Assembly: GCF_008831285.2 (NCBI RefSeq)
Contig: NC_045143.1
Coordinates: 13,009,214 to 13,073,213 of the forward strand
DNA from: Nymphaea colorata
Lineage: Eukaryota; Streptophyta; Magnoliopsida; Nymphaeales; Nymphaeaceae
Length of the DNA: 64,000 bases
Direction: 5' to 3'
Shown here: positions 1 to 9,960 of the stretch, one piece after another
Layout: each line of letters opens with the position of its first letter
Numbering within the stretch: position 1 is the first letter of the stretch
Notes under the pieces: model-generated
The model's input: only the letters and a program-made list of their open reading frames with translations
What the model was told of the DNA's origin: nothing
The model's database searches: none
Program-made: the position numbers and the translations under genes

Positions 1-310
1 AGCTACAGGAGCAAAGGTTTCCTCATAGTCGATACCATATTCTTGAGTGTAACCTTTGGCAACAAGCCTTGCTTTATATCTTTCTAGAGATCTATCACTT
101 CTAGTCTTCACCTTGTAAACTCACTTGCATCCAATAGTCTTTTTTTCTATAGGTAAGTCTTGTATTTCTCAAGTTTGGGTTTTTCTCATGACATCTAATT
201 CTTCTAACATGGCATTCTTCCACTCAATATATTTGGAGGCTTCATTAAAAATAGAAGGTTCAAAGTGATAGTGAATGACATTATTTTAGCTCTATGAGTT
301 GGGGTGAAAG
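1..310 (-). pseudogene. copia reverse transcriptase, N-terminal part (element A)
   Basis: Minus-strand translation gives the start of a copia reverse transcriptase: an EWKNAM-like segment, KKTIGCK, then [18 protein letters not shown] and EETFAPVA at the window edge. In-frame stops occur, one in place of the Trp of the usual GCRWVYK motif and one after KTQT, so this is not an intact ORF. It is separated by a stop at about 312 from the integrase frame. The catalytic YVDD part lies outside the window. Confidence 0.8.
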
Positions 311-311
311 T

Positions 312-1925
312 TTAATATGACACAAACCTATTGGGTTGTCTTACATTTCTAGTAGTTCTTCTAAGGTTTTCTTCACTTTGTGGAGTTGGTTGGAGATCAA
401 GTCTCATGATGTTTTCCTTCGTCAACATCTTGTTGCCGGTGATTATATCTTTCGCTACTCTATTATCATTATCATCAGTGTTACTATCAACAACATCATG
501 CATTTCATCATCACATTGAGAGAGATACTTAAATAAAAAGGAATAATCATTGTTGTGTTGTGATTCTCCACAAGTTTTGAATCCATTTTCATCTTCACAA
601 AACTTTTCATTTCTTGAAACTATGATCTTGTCTTTGACTGGATCATAACATTTGTAGCATTTTTGTGTTTCAGAATAACCAATGAAACCACACTCAATAA
701 CCTTTGAACTTAGTTTATCAGCCTTGTCATTAAGAACAAAACATTTGCAACAAAAAACACGAAGCATTTTGAAATCAGGTTCATATTTGAATAATTTTTC
801 AAAAGGGGTTGTATTATTTAAAGCTTTTGAAGGCATTCTATTTATGAGATATACAGAGGCTAGAGCTGTTTCGGCCCAAAAGTTTTTAGGCACATTTTTT
901 GCAATAAGAAGAGTTCTAGTTGTTTCAATTATGTGCCTATGTTTTCTTTTAGAAAGTCCATTTTGTTGAGGTGTTCTTGAACAAGATTTTTGATGGACTA
1001 TTCCATAGTTTTCTAAATATCTTTTGAACTCATTTGAAATGTATTCGCCTTCAGAATTAGTCCTTAGAATTTTTAATTTAGCATTAAACTGTGTTTGTAC
1101 TAAGTTATGAAAATTTTTGAACATGTCAAAAACCTCAGATTTGTATCTTAAGAAATATATCCAACAATATCTAGTGAAATAATCAACAAATGTCACATAA
1201 TACGATAGCCCTCCCTTTGACATGATAGGAGAGGGTCCCCACACATCGGAATGAACAAGTTCGAAGGGAAAAGAGGAAAAAAAGCTTCTTTGTCCAAAAG
1301 ATAAGGATTTCATTTTTCCATGTATACAATCATTACATGTGAAATTCTGTATACAAACGTCATTGGTAGGACTCATCATAGACATTTTTCTAATGTTTGG
1401 ATGACCTAATCTTTGATGCCAAACATTGATATCCACATTTTTCACATAGTGACAAAACTTTTCTTTGGGGATGCATAAATTGTCCATGTAGTAAAGGTCT
1501 CCTTTTCTAAAACCTTCATCAATCAATCTTCCGGTTTGGTGATCCTGCACCAAACATTTATTTGATGAGAAAACGATGTCAAAACCAATATCTGAAATTT
1601 GAGATACAAAAAGTAAGTTAAGATTAAGTCTAGGGACATAACTAACTTTTGGAATAAAGAACTTTTGTTTTCCAAATTCTTTTTCAAAATCCCCGATTGC
1701 CTTAACATTCAAAGATATTCCATTGGCAGTAACTACATTAGATTCTTTTCTTGCTTGTTCAAAATTGGTCAAAGATGATATATTTGGTGTCATATGAAAA
1801 GATGCACCGGAATCTAAAAGCCAAGGAAACTTACCGGGAGTGTTGGAGGTAGATGCCGTTGTTGCTAGTGCTCCGGGATTTGGCTCCTTGATCATAGGTT
1901 GAAGCACCGACATGATTTGATTCAA
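312..1925 (-). pseudogene. copia protease-integrase ORF (element A), integrase triad mutated
   Basis: A 537-codon open frame. The aspartic protease motif DSGASFHMTP is near residue 38 (codon at 1812-1814) and intact. A GAG-pre-integrase segment (WHQRLGHPN, then CNDCIHGKMKSL) supplies the HHCC zinc site. The integrase core follows with HSDVWGP carrying the first catalytic Asp. The second catalytic Asp is replaced by Asn (RTNSEGEY, codon 1056-1058) and the catalytic Glu by Lys (NGLSKRKHRH, codon 948-950), so strand transfer should be abolished although the frame is long and open. The ORF ends in the hinge that precedes reverse transcriptase (RQPNRFVSY). Family assignment is secure. Confidence 0.88.
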
Positions 1926-2323
1926 CGTTGTGGAGATTGAAGAAAGATCACATCCTTCATTTGCAACATTTGCAACCTTCCTTTGGTCAAATTGTCTATT
2001 GTTGTATTGCCATCATGTGAATATGAAGTTCCACTTCCACGGTTGTGTTGCCCTCCTTGAGGATATGAAGCTCCTCCTTTGAGAAGATTTCCTCCATAGT
2101 TTCGTGGTTGTCCTTCGTTGTTATTCAACTTTGGACAACTAGGTCTAATGTGACCCGGTTCATGACAAAAGTGGCAAACAACCTTAAATTCCCCTCTATT
2201 TTGGTTTTTAAAGTGAGGAGGTTTAAAAGATTTGATGTTGTTCTCGGGTCTAGAGGTGGCTAAAACTTTTTTTTCTTCTTGTTTGGAAATAAGAACACTA
2301 TCTAATTCTTTGGATAATTTCAT
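1922..2323 (-). pseudogene. copia gag, C-terminal part with CCHC zinc knuckle (element A)
   Basis: A 133-codon frame. It holds a single retroviral-type knuckle CHFCHEPGHIRPSC (C-X2-C-X4-H-X4-C) encoded at 2135-2176, the nucleic-acid-binding end of copia Gag, followed by a Gly/Gln/Asn-rich tail. It overlaps the protease-integrase frame by 4 bases in another phase. Intact copia elements usually encode one continuous Gag-Pol, so this junction is probably a frameshift lesion. Confidence 0.8.
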
Positions 2324-2339
2324 TCTAGTTTCTTCACCG

Positions 2340-3012
2340 CTTAACTTCGTAAGAAGTTCATGAATGGGTGGAGGAGAGGCTAAAGAAAGTAGGGCTGACC
2401 TAATTTGTTCAAATTCGGGTCATAGACCTTGAAGAAATTGAAAAAACCTAAATTCATCGACTTCTTCTCTTCTAATCTCATGACATTTACAATCCAATCC
2501 TAGTTTGGGAGTAAGTTGATCCAACTCATTCCATACACTAGAGATTTCCATAAAATAATCTCTAACATTATTCTCACCTTGCTTGATACTTTGGGCTTTT
2601 TGAATCAAGAGATATTTACGGGCCATATCTTTTTGGGTAAACATTCCCTTGAGATATTCTCAAACTTCACTTGCTCTTTCATAATATATGAGATTTTGGG
2701 CAATTCTAGGTTCTATACTTCTGTAAATCCATTCTTTAATTCTAGAGTTTTTGGCCTCCCAATCATCTAATTTTTTATAGTATTCATCCTTGGCATTTTA
2801 TCTCTCATCTTCATTCAAGTCTTTCTCAACTCCATTTTCAATTTTGGTCAACTTGAGAGAAGGAGGGGTAGACGTACCTCTTTGAAACCTCATAAATATT
2901 TCCCTTTGATATGCATCTCCAAGCATTTTGCCCATAGAGTGTAGTTGGTTCCATCAAACTTGTACGGAGCATGATAACTTCCTCCTTCGATCGAGGCTTT
3001 GGAGTCCTCCAT
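2340..3012 (-). pseudogene. copia gag, N-terminal and middle part (element A), broken
   Basis: The likely Gag start codon is at 3012-3010 on the minus strand, beginning MEDSKASIEGG and continuing to YKFDGTNYTLWAK, a typical copia Gag N-terminus. A TGA at 2892-2890 stops this frame after about 40 residues. Beyond it the Gag reading continues through WEAKNSRIKEWIYRSI and a 2420-2644 segment (KAQSIKQGENNVRDYF ... FRFFQFLQGL) typical of the UBN2 Gag domain. Several frame changes and stops separate the pieces. Confidence 0.75.
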
Positions 3013-3220
3013 AAGAGCAAGATTTTAAGTAACAATCTCCAAGAGAAACAAAAAGGAAGTCCTTCTAGAAATTTCACCAAACAGTTGGTGAGCAGCAATA
3101 AGAAGGTCTTCAAGAAATGACGATCAGCAATAATGGCCTCGTCTGAAATTTTTCTTCAACAGTCCAGTAGCATAAACAACAAAAAACAGCTTCTAAAAGC
3201 TCTCCAACATGCAGCCCAAT

Positions 3221-3233
3221 GGCTCTGATACCA
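3221..3233 (-). promoter_or_regulatory. tRNA-iMet primer-binding site of element A
   Basis: Minus strand reads TGGTATCAGAGCC, the standard plant copia site complementary to the 3' end of initiator methionine tRNA. It lies 6 bases inside the LTR edge. Confidence 0.85.
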
Positions 3234-3239
3234 TATAAA

Positions 3240-3674
3240 TGTGACTATAATAGTCACTAAAGAAGAATATGATAGAAAAATGCACTAAGGCCACTTGAAA
3301 ATATATCAATCTTGTTGAATGAATGTCAAATGGCTGTGTAAACAGCATACTTGTACAAGAGGCAGCCCAATAATATATACAAGCAATAAGAGTGAAGGAG
3401 AGAAGGAAGAGAGGGCTGTTCTAGCCGTTGGAACTCCCAACGGCTCATAAAGCCATTGGAACTCCCAACGGCTCATAAAGCCGTTGGGAGTGGAAACAAA
3501 AAACAAAGAAAAAGAAAAAGAAAAAGAAAAGAAAAAGAAAAGGAAAAATAAAAGAAAAGAAAAAGAAAAGGAAAAATAAAAGAAAGAATAAAATACATAA
3601 AAAGAAAAATAAAATGTAAAAAATGTAGAACCTAACCTAGCTATGATATCAGCAAGATGTCTTATTTCCTAACA
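3240..3674 (-). repeat. 5' LTR of copia element A
   Basis: The 435-bp unit runs TGTTAGG...TCACA on the minus strand, placed just outside the primer-binding site. U3 holds a purine-rich tract on the plus strand (3498-3580), a cluster of AACGG-type inverted repeats (3422-3489) and a TATATATT box near 3372-3379. The 3' LTR is outside the window, so LTR divergence cannot be measured. Confidence 0.8.
3422..3489 (-). promoter_or_regulatory. clustered MSA-like (MYB3R) motifs in LTR A
   Basis: The M-phase-specific activator consensus YCYAACGGYYA is matched exactly on the minus strand at 3422-3432 (TCCAACGGCTA). Near matches that miss only the last base lie at 3436-3446 and 3464-3474 (CCCAACGGCTC, plus strand) and 3479-3489 (CCCAACGGCTT, minus strand). 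The last two form an inverted repeat with a 4-5 base spacer. The cluster sits about 45-110 bases upstream of the LTR TATA box. Confidence 0.6.
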
Positions 3675-4174
3675 GTGTCCACCTCTCTTCTATGTTTGCT
3701 AGAGCTACCTACCTTTGAAGATCTCCAAACTAAACTTCTGTAATATGAGATAACTCTGAAAGGTTTGTCTAATGAGACAAGGGGACAGGTTTTTGCCATC
3801 ATTATTTTGATGGCCAGGAGAGAGTTAACACTTTTGGTGGAGGACGAGGACATGGCAAAGGGGTTTCAGGGGGACGAGGACTACTACCTCCTCCTAATGT
3901 TTCTCCTACTTTTCCTTCTAAAAATGCAGTTACGTGCTTCTTGTGCAACAGACAAGGACATATCAAGGCTAATTGCTTGGACAATGCACAAAACAAAGGA
4001 AAAAACAAAAGAGGGGATAGTTTGTCAAGAAAGAAAGATAAAGATACCTCCTCAAAGGATCGGTAAGATAAACATATTCCTTTGGCTACCCTGTATGGGC
4101 TTGATTTAAAGTGTGATGATCAAGACATAAGGTACATTGATTTCAGGGCAGCTACACATGTTATAGGTAATGTA
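3675..4174 (+). pseudogene. copia element B: gag end and protease start, decayed
   Basis: Translation across small frame changes gives LPTFEDLQTKLL, then GLSNETRGQ, a Gly-rich stretch, and a CCHC knuckle CFLCNRQGHIKANC at 3935-3976. A decayed protease start follows (YIDFRAATHV in place of a YIDSGATxH-type motif) near 4137-4160, just before a MITE. The part upstream of 3675 would lie to the left of element A, outside the window. This is an old copia relic with no usable ORF. Confidence 0.75.
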
Positions 4175-4351
4175 CAGGGGCGGAGGGAGGGGGGGGGGCC
4201 GCCTAGGCCATGGCCCCACCCTGGCCAATGAAAAAAAACTTTTTACATTGAAAAAAATATTATTTTTTAATCACTCTATGTATTTTTTAGATTTAAATTC
4301 AGTTTGGCCCTACCCGGATCCAGAGGTTGGACTGTCCTGGCTCCGCCACTG
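4175..4351. mobile_element. 177-bp hAT-type MITE with 8-bp target duplication
   Basis: The ends are CAGGGGCGGAG and the inverse of CAGTGGCGGAG. The flanks are a perfect 8-bp direct repeat, GTAATGTA, at 4167-4174 and 4352-4359. Short length, no coding capacity, 8-bp duplication and CAGTGGCGGAG-type ends fit non-autonomous hAT MITEs of plants. It interrupts the protease region of copia relic B. Confidence 0.88.
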
Positions 4352-4359
4352 GTAATGTA

Positions 4360-5380
<1,021 letters not shown>

Positions 5381-6771
5381 GTTATTTTCTCTGAATATTT
5401 TTATTTTCAATGTGATGGTGGTGGTGATTTTTCTTTTCATGACTTTATTACTTATCTCCAAGATAATGGGATAAATCTTAAAGTATCTTGACAGCATATC
5501 CCTCAACAAAGTGGTGTCACAAAATAAAAAATACACACATTTATGCATGCTAGTCATCTTCTCATGAGCTTGTCTCTCTCCAGTCTACAATTTGTGTTGT
5601 AAATCGCCTACAGTTGCCCTACTTTACTTTATTTGGCACGTATCCTAACTATAATCATTTAGGAGCCTTTGACTATGTTTGTTATGCAATTTTCTCAATG
5701 AAACAAGTTTCAAGCTAGGGCCATCCATGCAGATTTGTTGGGTATGCAGATGACTATAAAGGTTATAGGTGCTATGATGCAGCTGACAAAAGTTAAATCT
5801 CCAGAAACCAATTCTGAAGGTGGAGATGTCTAACGATTCTAACCTAATTGTGCATGGAACACTATGATCGAATGCTCATTTTGGGGCTTCTTTCTACAAA
5901 CAATAATGATAGCCTTGCTCATATTCTATGCCGGGACAAAAATTGAAATGGTGGGATAGACTGCAATAGTTAATGGTCACCTCAAAGCTGAAAGAAATAC
6001 ATTTCTTATTGCCGAAGCTGAACATGAAATCCCTCCCATGAGCCAGGAGACTTCATCTATAATTGATGATTTTCTTCATGAAAATGATTCTTCCTACATA
6101 CCTTTTGTTAGGAGATCAACAGGGGTTCAACATCCCATTGAATAGATGGTTAGTTGTGAGAGTTTTGGTATGTATTTTCAGCTATTTTTACTTTCAAATT
6201 GAGAAAGAGGCTGAACCAAAATCATTTTCTCATGCAGTTGCTTCAAATAAGTGGATTTAGGCAATGAATGAAGAGATAGAGGTCATGCATCAGTGTTAAA
6301 CTTGGTCTATCATTCCTCGACCTCCAAAGAAAAATGTTGTTGGCTCACGATGGGTCCTACATAAAACGTGCCTTGTTGCCAAAGGCTTTACACAAGAGTT
6401 TGACAAGATTATGATAAAACCTTTCGCCTGGTGGTGAAGATGGAAACCCTTCACATTATATTGTCATTAGTTGCCCTCTATGGAGGGAAATCAAGTTGGT
6501 TAGATGTTTAAAATGCATTTCTTCATGAGGGTCTTAAAGAAGAAGTTTACATCGAGCTACCTCTAGGAGATTTAGAAGTTGAACATGAAAGATATGTATG
6601 TCAATTGTAGAGGACCATCTGTGTTTTAAACCAAGCCTCTTGATCTTGGTCAAAATTTTCTTGTGGAAATTCAGAGACATGGCTTTCATTGGTCACAACT
6701 TGATCTCTTTATCTTTCAATGATAAAAAGATTGTCACATTCTTGTTGTTATATGTTGATGATCATTACAAG
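5381..6771 (+). pseudogene. copia element B: integrase remainder and reverse transcriptase start, decayed
   Basis: Integrase resumes immediately after the plastid insert: FQCDGGGDFSFHDFITYL, then HIPQQSGVT, PNYNHLGAFDYVCY and YKGYRCYDAADK. Reverse transcriptase follows from about 6240: KWI*AMNEEIEVMHQC, IIPRPPKKNVVGSRWV, CLVAKGFTQEF, a degraded DVKNAFLHG-type block and LYVDD at about 6750-6765. The next bases are the 8-bp duplication of the hAT element. Stops occur throughout. Confidence 0.78.
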
Positions 6772-6939
6772 TAGGGGTGGGCATCAGGCCAGGTTGGGCC
6801 GGCCCAGTAAAACCGGGTCCAGATCGCCCCGACGGGACTGAAAATGTGGCCCGGGCCCGGCCCGATGCTCGAAACCCGGGCCCAAGCCCGGCCCGATGCC
6901 CGAAACCCGGGCCCGAGCCCAACCCGGCCCGGCCTGATG

Positions 6940-7460
6940 GTAAGGCGCTTCTATGCCTTGTCCTTCTCCACCACCGCCTTGGCGCCTTCATCTTTTCCGT
7001 CGGCTTCTCCTCCTCCGTCGTCTTCTCCACCGTCTTCTTCTTCGTCAGCTTCTCCACCACCATCTCTTCGATTGCTGGGTGCTGGGTCGGAAAACGAGAA
7101 GTGGGAAATGGAAATGAGAAAGAGGGCTTTTAGCAAATTTCCAGGGATCTATGAGGGGCAAGAAGAAGCCGTCGAAAGAAGAACCACATAAAATAAAGGA
7201 AAATGAAGGAATCAATAAATGGGAAAGGGGAACGAGATGATTGCAGAGATTCTAAAATCACCAACGAAGAGGACCGCCTCTCCTTCTCTCCCAGGCCCAC
7301 ACAGAAAGCCTTCACTCTTCCAAATTCACTCCTTCGCCTTCACTGCACAAAATGGCTGCTAGTTCATGGTAGACGAACAGCAACGAGAGAGAGAGAGAGA
7401 GATGGTTACCTGTGGTGGAGAGGCAGAGATGTAGAAGGTTGGGGGCGACCGGCGTGGTGG
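6940..7460 (-). other. gene-like GC-rich cargo inside the hAT element
   Basis: Between the GGCCCGG-rich subterminal arms lies a segment unlike the rest. On the minus strand it reads as a (CT)n-bearing leader (7385-7405) and later an ATG at 7063-7061. That ATG opens a basic frame, MVVEKLTKKKTVEKTTEE, running through KAPRRWWRRTRHR before it enters the terminal arm. It resembles a captured promoter or first exon. I do not recognise the source gene. It could also be native element sequence. Confidence 0.35.
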
Positions 7461-7802
7461 TGACTCGAGGGTTGCCTCTTAACGGGCCGCATTGGGCCGG
7501 GCTCGAGCTGACCCGGGCCCGGCCCGAGCCTATTTTTCCTTGGCCCGAACCTGGTCCGTACCGGGCCGGGTCTCGGGTGTTAGAATGTATGTATCCGTTC
7601 TATACATACATATATGTATATACATTACATATATTAGTCATCTAATATGTGTCTTATATATATATATATATGTATTTTATAGGTTTGGGTACTTAGGATA
7701 TTTATGTAACTTTTTACCTTCTTTTTGTCTTTTTCTTTTCTGTATTTTTCCTGTTTTACCCCTGCCCCCTTTTGATTTTATCCAAAGGGGACCCAAGGGA
7801 AG

Positions 7803-7854
7803 ACTAGTCCCAACGGCTAGAATTCTAGCCGTTGGAACTAGTCTCCAACGCCTA
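7803..7854. promoter_or_regulatory. palindromic MSA (MYB3R) motif cluster in LTR C
   Basis: A 40-bp palindrome (7803-7842) has a perfect 26-bp core at 7810-7835 centred on GAATTC, with ACTAGT at both ends and one mismatched pair. Its arms are exact MSA motifs: CCCAACGGCTA (7809-7819, plus) and TCCAACGGCTA (7826-7836, minus). A third copy, TCCAACGCCTA (7844-7854), has one substitution in the core; the 3' LTR keeps it intact. The cluster ends 28 bases before the TATA box. MSA sites are bound by three-repeat MYB factors and drive G2/M expression in plants; that role here is inferred. Confidence 0.65.
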
Positions 7855-7882
7855 GCTCTCTCCTCTTTTGTGGTTTCTTCCT

Positions 7883-7890
7883 TATAAATA
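7883..7890 (+). promoter_or_regulatory. TATA box of 5' LTR C
   Basis: TATAAATA, repeated at 12908-12915 in the 3' LTR. A pyrimidine-rich stretch precedes it. The R region should start about 30 bases downstream. Confidence 0.75.
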
Positions 7891-8070
7891 GTGTATACTC
7901 TCTAGTGTAAATGGTATGGCTTTTTAGCCACTTCTTGTTGTGATTATTGGAATCTATATTTGTTCTTTGTTCCTCTTGAGTGTGATCTCTTGAGTATTAT
8001 TTTGTTGGGTTGGAGGAAGCTTCAAGTGTGAAATTATTGAAGCATTATCATTGGTTTGGCCTGATTTACA

Positions 8071-8083
8071 TGGTACTAGAGCC
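8071..8083 (+). promoter_or_regulatory. primer-binding site of element C
   Basis: TGGTACTAGAGCC directly abuts the LTR end. It matches the plant copia initiator-Met tRNA site TGGTATCAGAGCC apart from a two-base TC/CT change. Confidence 0.8.
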
Positions 8084-8200
8084 ACGTTTTGGCTATTTAT
8101 CGTGCTGTCCTTCAGTTTGAAGTTTCAGCTCGTACTCCTTTGGAGCCATGAAGCACTCCAAGTGCTCGACGTTATTACTGGCTGATTCTTGACACAAGAA

Positions 8201-8290
8201 GGTGCTGTTTTGCTGGCCTCTATTGGTGGTAAAGATTGTGGTTCAGGTGCTGTTTTGCTGGCCTCTTTTGGTGGTGAAGATTGTGGCTGT
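8201..8290 (+). repeat. 45-bp tandem duplication in the leader of element C
   Basis: Two 45-base units beginning GGTGCTGTTTTGCTGGCCTC, at 8201-8245 and 8246-8290, differ at a few positions. They lie in the untranslated leader between the primer-binding site and gag. Confidence 0.85.
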
Positions 8291-8437
8291 TTTCTTCATT
8301 TGTTCGTCATCTCAAAAATGCAAGTTTTACATAAGAAGAAGGGTGACTAGTTTCTTCTCCTTTGCCGTGGACTTCTTCTCACGTGGCTGCTAGCTTCTTC
8401 ATTACTTGTAAGTGGATCTACCTTGTTGATTGTGCTC

Positions 8438-9505
8438 ATGGATGGCAAAGTCTCTTTTCTATCATTTCCTAAACTCTCATCAACAAATTATATACAATGG
8501 GCTAGAACTATGGAACACTTTATACGTAGTAAAAGCCTTTGGGGACTAGTTGATGGGACAAAACTTGAACCACAACTAGTCCTTACTAAAGTTGTTGATG
8601 GAAGAGCTATGGAATTGGACGGAACGGAAAAAGAGAAAGTAGTGGCTGAATATAATAAGAAATGGGAAGAATGGAGTGTTGGTCATCATAAGATTATTAC
8701 TTGGATCTTGACTTGTGTTGACAATGCTACTAGTGGGCAAATCTCTAAATTAAATTCTGCCCTTGAGGCTTGGGAGTATCTAAAGAAAACTCATACCATG
8801 AGAGATGTTGCCTATATGCATAATGTTCAACTCAAAATTCACAATCTTCAACAAGGAGATAGATCCATTAAAGAGTATGTGGCTGAAATGGATCAAATGT
8901 ATGATGAGTTAAGCATTTTTGAACCACATTGGACGCAAGATCTTCTTCTTAGAGAAAAGCAAATACAACGTGAAAAGTTCTATAAGTTCATGATAGGTCT
9001 TAGATCCGAATTTGATGGTGTTAAAACTGCTTTACTTCATCGTTCTAAAACACCATCTATGAATGAGGCTATTGCGGAACTTCAAATAAAAGAAAATCGA
9101 CTTTGTCTTGATAAAGAAAAAGTCAACAATGTTCTTGCCACATCTAGGTCGGGGGCACATTTGAGACCTTATAGACCTCCTCACTTTAATCGTACAAATG
9201 AAGGAACAAGAAGAAAGATTATTTGCTATCATTGTCAAGAAGAAGGACATACCAAGCCTAGATGTCCAAAACTTAGAATTTTTGACAAAAGAAGCAATGT
9301 TGCGGCTCCAATTCAAGAAGAAAGGAAAGATGCAAGCTCATTCCAACTAGATCAACTCATGAGTGCTCTTCAACCCAAGATCATTGAAGTTATTCAGCCT
9401 TTACTAAAGGGAGGAGACACACCTTCAACATTGGGCGCCACCGTGGCATCTACTTCTTCAAGTAAGTACTCTTGGATTATTGATTCGGGTCATCTTTTCA
9501 TATGA
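8438..9505 (+). CDS. copia Gag plus start of protease (element C), frameshifted
   Basis: Gag starts best at the ATG at 8438 (MDGKVSFLSFPKLSSTNY), because that is where family similarity begins; an in-frame ATG at 8423 adds five residues. Residues 10-40 are the copia Gag N-terminal motif (STNYIQWARTMEHF). A UBN2-like middle follows (YLKKTHTMRDVAYMHNVQLK), and a CCHC knuckle CYHCQEEGHTKPRC is at 9224-9265 (residues 263-276). The frame enters the protease active site (WIIDSG at 9473-9490) and then shifts: one base is missing after 9490 relative to DSGASFHMTP in element A. It therefore ends at 9505 without a working protease. Confidence 0.9.
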   Translation: MDGKVSFLSFPKLSSTNYIQWARTMEHFIRSKSLWGLVDGTKLEPQLVLTKVVDGRAMELDGTEKEKVVAEYNKKWEEWSVGHHKIITWILTCVDNATSGQISKLNSALEAWEYLKKTHTMRDVAYMHNVQLKIHNLQQGDRSIKEYVAEMDQMYDELSIFEPHWTQDLLLREKQIQREKFYKFMIGLRSEFDGVKTALLHRSKTPSMNEAIAELQIKENRLCLDKEKVNNVLATSRSGAHLRPYRPPHFNRTNEGTRRKIICYHCQEEGHTKPRCPKLRIFDKRSNVAAPIQEERKDASSFQLDQLMSALQPKIIEVIQPLLKGGDTPSTLGATVASTSSSKYSWIIDSGHLFI

Positions 9506-9960
9506 CTCCTTGTGGATCCCTTCTCACCGAATGCACCAAAAATGATTCTTATTCTTTTGTGAAAACGGCGGATGGTACTTCTCTTGAAATCGACTTTATT
9601 GGAAATCTTGACCAAACTTTTGGATCCAAAACTCTAAAAGTACCTCATGTTAGATATATTCCTAAATTAAACTTAAATTTATTATCCGTTTCTCAAATAG
9701 CCGACCTTGGTTTTGATATAATTTTCTCACAATACAAATGTTTGATACAGGACCGTGTATCCAAGAAGACGATTGGGGAAGGTTTTAGAACAAATGGTCT
9801 CTACTATATAGAGTTTTTGGATCTTTCAAGACCATCTTGCAATATCTCCAAAGGATGTGACATTCAAACTTGGCATCAAAGACTTGGACACTCTAATCTA
9901 GAAAAAATGTCTCAATCTTCCCTTTATGGAGAATTTTTGTCAAAAGAACCTTCATTGTAA
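9502..9960 (+). pseudogene. copia protease and pre-integrase segment (element C)
   Basis: This continues the polyprotein after the frameshift at 9490. It begins MTPCGSLLTEC, has the protease LNLNLLSVSQIADLGF block, and the pre-integrase motif WHQRLGHSNLEKM at about 9870-9908. A second frameshift between about 9930 and 9958 moves the reading into the integrase frame, splitting the zinc-binding HHCC motif (His pair here, Cys pair CNDCIKAK in the next frame). Confidence 0.85.

Larger units (their letters stand above)
1..3674 (-). mobile_element. Ty1/copia LTR retrotransposon A, 5' part, cut by window edge
   Basis: Read on the minus strand, the order is 5' LTR (3674-3240), primer-binding site (3233-3221), gag with CCHC knuckle, protease, integrase, then the start of reverse transcriptase running off the left edge. 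Integrase before reverse transcriptase defines Ty1/copia. The coding region has frame breaks and stops, so the element is not autonomous. Its LTR outer end abuts relic B at 3675, so A probably inserted into B; the other flank lies outside the window and the target duplication cannot be checked. Protein sequence is close in kind to element C (shared motifs such as HSDVWGP and MSKGGL), so A and C are related subfamilies. Confidence 0.9.
7578..8070 (+). repeat. 5' LTR of copia element C
   Basis: 493 bp, beginning TGTTAGAATG and ending GATTTACA, immediately before the primer-binding site. It holds a short TA tract, an AACGG palindrome cluster and a TATAAATA box. Confidence 0.93.
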
